DNA of 6,070 nt, from the NCBI GenBank assembly GCA_003343765.1, contig QAKO01000067.1, positions 1-6,070 of the forward strand, in the 5' to 3' direction. Each line of letters opens with the position of its first letter. The stretch's first letter is position 1. A program made the position numbers and the translations under genes. The stretch comes from Bacillota bacterium. GTDB taxonomy: Bacteria; Bacillota; Clostridia; Christensenellales; Borkfalkiaceae. The notes beneath the pieces were generated by a model. That model ran no database searches. It worked only from the letters and a program-made list of their open reading frames with translations, and had not been told where the DNA came from. Shown here piece after piece: positions 5,447 through 6,070 of the stretch.

Positions 5447-6070
5447 TCAGGGAAGCAAGGCGTACCTTTCCTTAATTTCACGCATATTGTCGCCGCCCAG
5501 CCGTTCCTGTACTTTTTGCGCGAGCGCAAAACAAACCGTGCTTTCCGCCACTATCTCACACGCGCAGATCGCACAGACGTCGCTCCGCTCCGTAGCCGCG
5601 CGGCACGCTTCGCCCGTACTGAAATCCACCGTATTCAATCCGCGCATGAGCGTCGGGATCGGCTTCATCGCAGCCCGAAGTACGATCTCTTCGCCGTTGG
5701 ACATACCGCCTTCAATCCCGCCTGCTCTGTTCGTCTTTCTGATAAACTTGCCGTTTTCCTTATATATTTCATCGTGAACCGCACTGCCGCGGCGGCGCGC
5801 CGCTTCAAAGCCAAGCCCGACTTCCACGCCTTTGATCGCCTGGATCCCCATCAAGGCTCCCGCCAAATGTCCGTCCAGCTTTTCACCGTAACTCATACAG
5901 CTGCCAAATCCGCTTTTTAAACCCTTAACACGGATTTCCACGATCCCGCCCGCCGTATCCTTATCTTCCTTGATTTCATCGATGCGGCGCATCGCACGTT
6001 CACAAACGGCAGGATCCGGCATAAACAGTTCGCTGTCTTTAACACCTTTCAATTCTTCAAATGTGTATTC
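5447..6070 (-). CDS. aroC: Chorismate synthase, C-terminal part (partial)
   Basis: AroC eliminates phosphate from EPSP to give chorismate, step 7, using reduced FMN. The right edge cuts the gene. The visible 207 residues begin EYTFEELKG and run unbroken to the stop, so the apparent start near 6052 is only a TTG inside the frame. The fragment has GGIVE (41-45), GFGS (54-57), KLDGHLAGALM (64-74), IKGVE (79-83), NRAGGIEGGMSNGEE (114-128), KPIPT (136-140) and the third family signature starting RSDVC (162-166) with Asp164. The N-terminal histidines and the first signature lie outside the window. The segment around 156-180 is cysteine-rich (VCAICACE) and departs from the commoner RHDPC form. No GGEP-type GLGEP motif is seen; GFGSC stands in its place. 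As the most upstream gene visible, it is followed by aroB. Confidence 0.95.
   Translation of the reverse strand, partial: EYTFEELKGVKDSELFMPDPAVCERAMRRIDEIKEDKDTAGGIVEIRVKGLKSGFGSCMSYGEKLDGHLAGALMGIQAIKGVEVGLGFEAARRRGSAVHDEIYKENGKFIRKTNRAGGIEGGMSNGEEIVLRAAMKPIPTLMRGLNTVDFSTGEACRAATERSDVCAICACEIVAESTVCFALAQKVQERLGGDNMREIKERYALLP

Noticed and set aside
4600..5475. Plus-strand open frame of 291 codons
   Set aside because: It lies antisense to aroB and the aroC-aroB gap. The product is rich in Arg, Phe and His with no family motif, and the aroB frame is clearly real.

Overview
The window holds most of a shikimate (chorismate) biosynthesis operon, read entirely on the minus strand. Strong Shine-Dalgarno sequences (GGAGG, AAGGGGGT), repeated 4-base ATGA gene overlaps, a type II dehydroquinase (AroQ), an EPSP synthase carrying the class II signature motifs, and a dgt homologue next door point to a Bacillota/Clostridia-type bacterium. 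The short-chain dehydrogenase has about ten cysteines in 236 residues and the AroC fragment seven in 207, which fits an anaerobe. The lineage is inference; no marker gene fixes it.

In transcription order, right to left: aroC (C-terminal 207 residues; the rest lies beyond the right edge), a 121-base intergenic stretch with competing hairpins, then aroB, aroA, aroE, aroQ, aroK and a FabG-like short-chain dehydrogenase/reductase (SDR) that best fits the clostridial EF-P 5-aminopentanone reductase (YmfI-like) group. A 14-bp GC-rich hairpin 12 bases after the SDR stop probably closes the operon. After a roughly 120-base leader, a separate minus-strand gene begins: the first 108 residues of a dGTPase-like HD-domain phosphohydrolase (dgt), cut by the left edge.

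Together aroB, aroQ, aroE, aroK, aroA and aroC supply steps 2 to 7 of the shikimate pathway, from DAHP to chorismate. Only DAHP synthase (step 1) is missing from view. Translational coupling is likely at aroB/aroA, aroQ/aroK and aroK/SDR, where the start ATG overlaps the preceding TGA.

I see no mobile element, CRISPR array, tRNA or rRNA. This is an ordinary housekeeping biosynthetic operon. The points most worth a second look are the likely NAD(H) preference of AroE, the class II EPSP synthase, the SDR with its unusual Pro-to-Cys change at the end of the operon, and the structured aroC-aroB gap.
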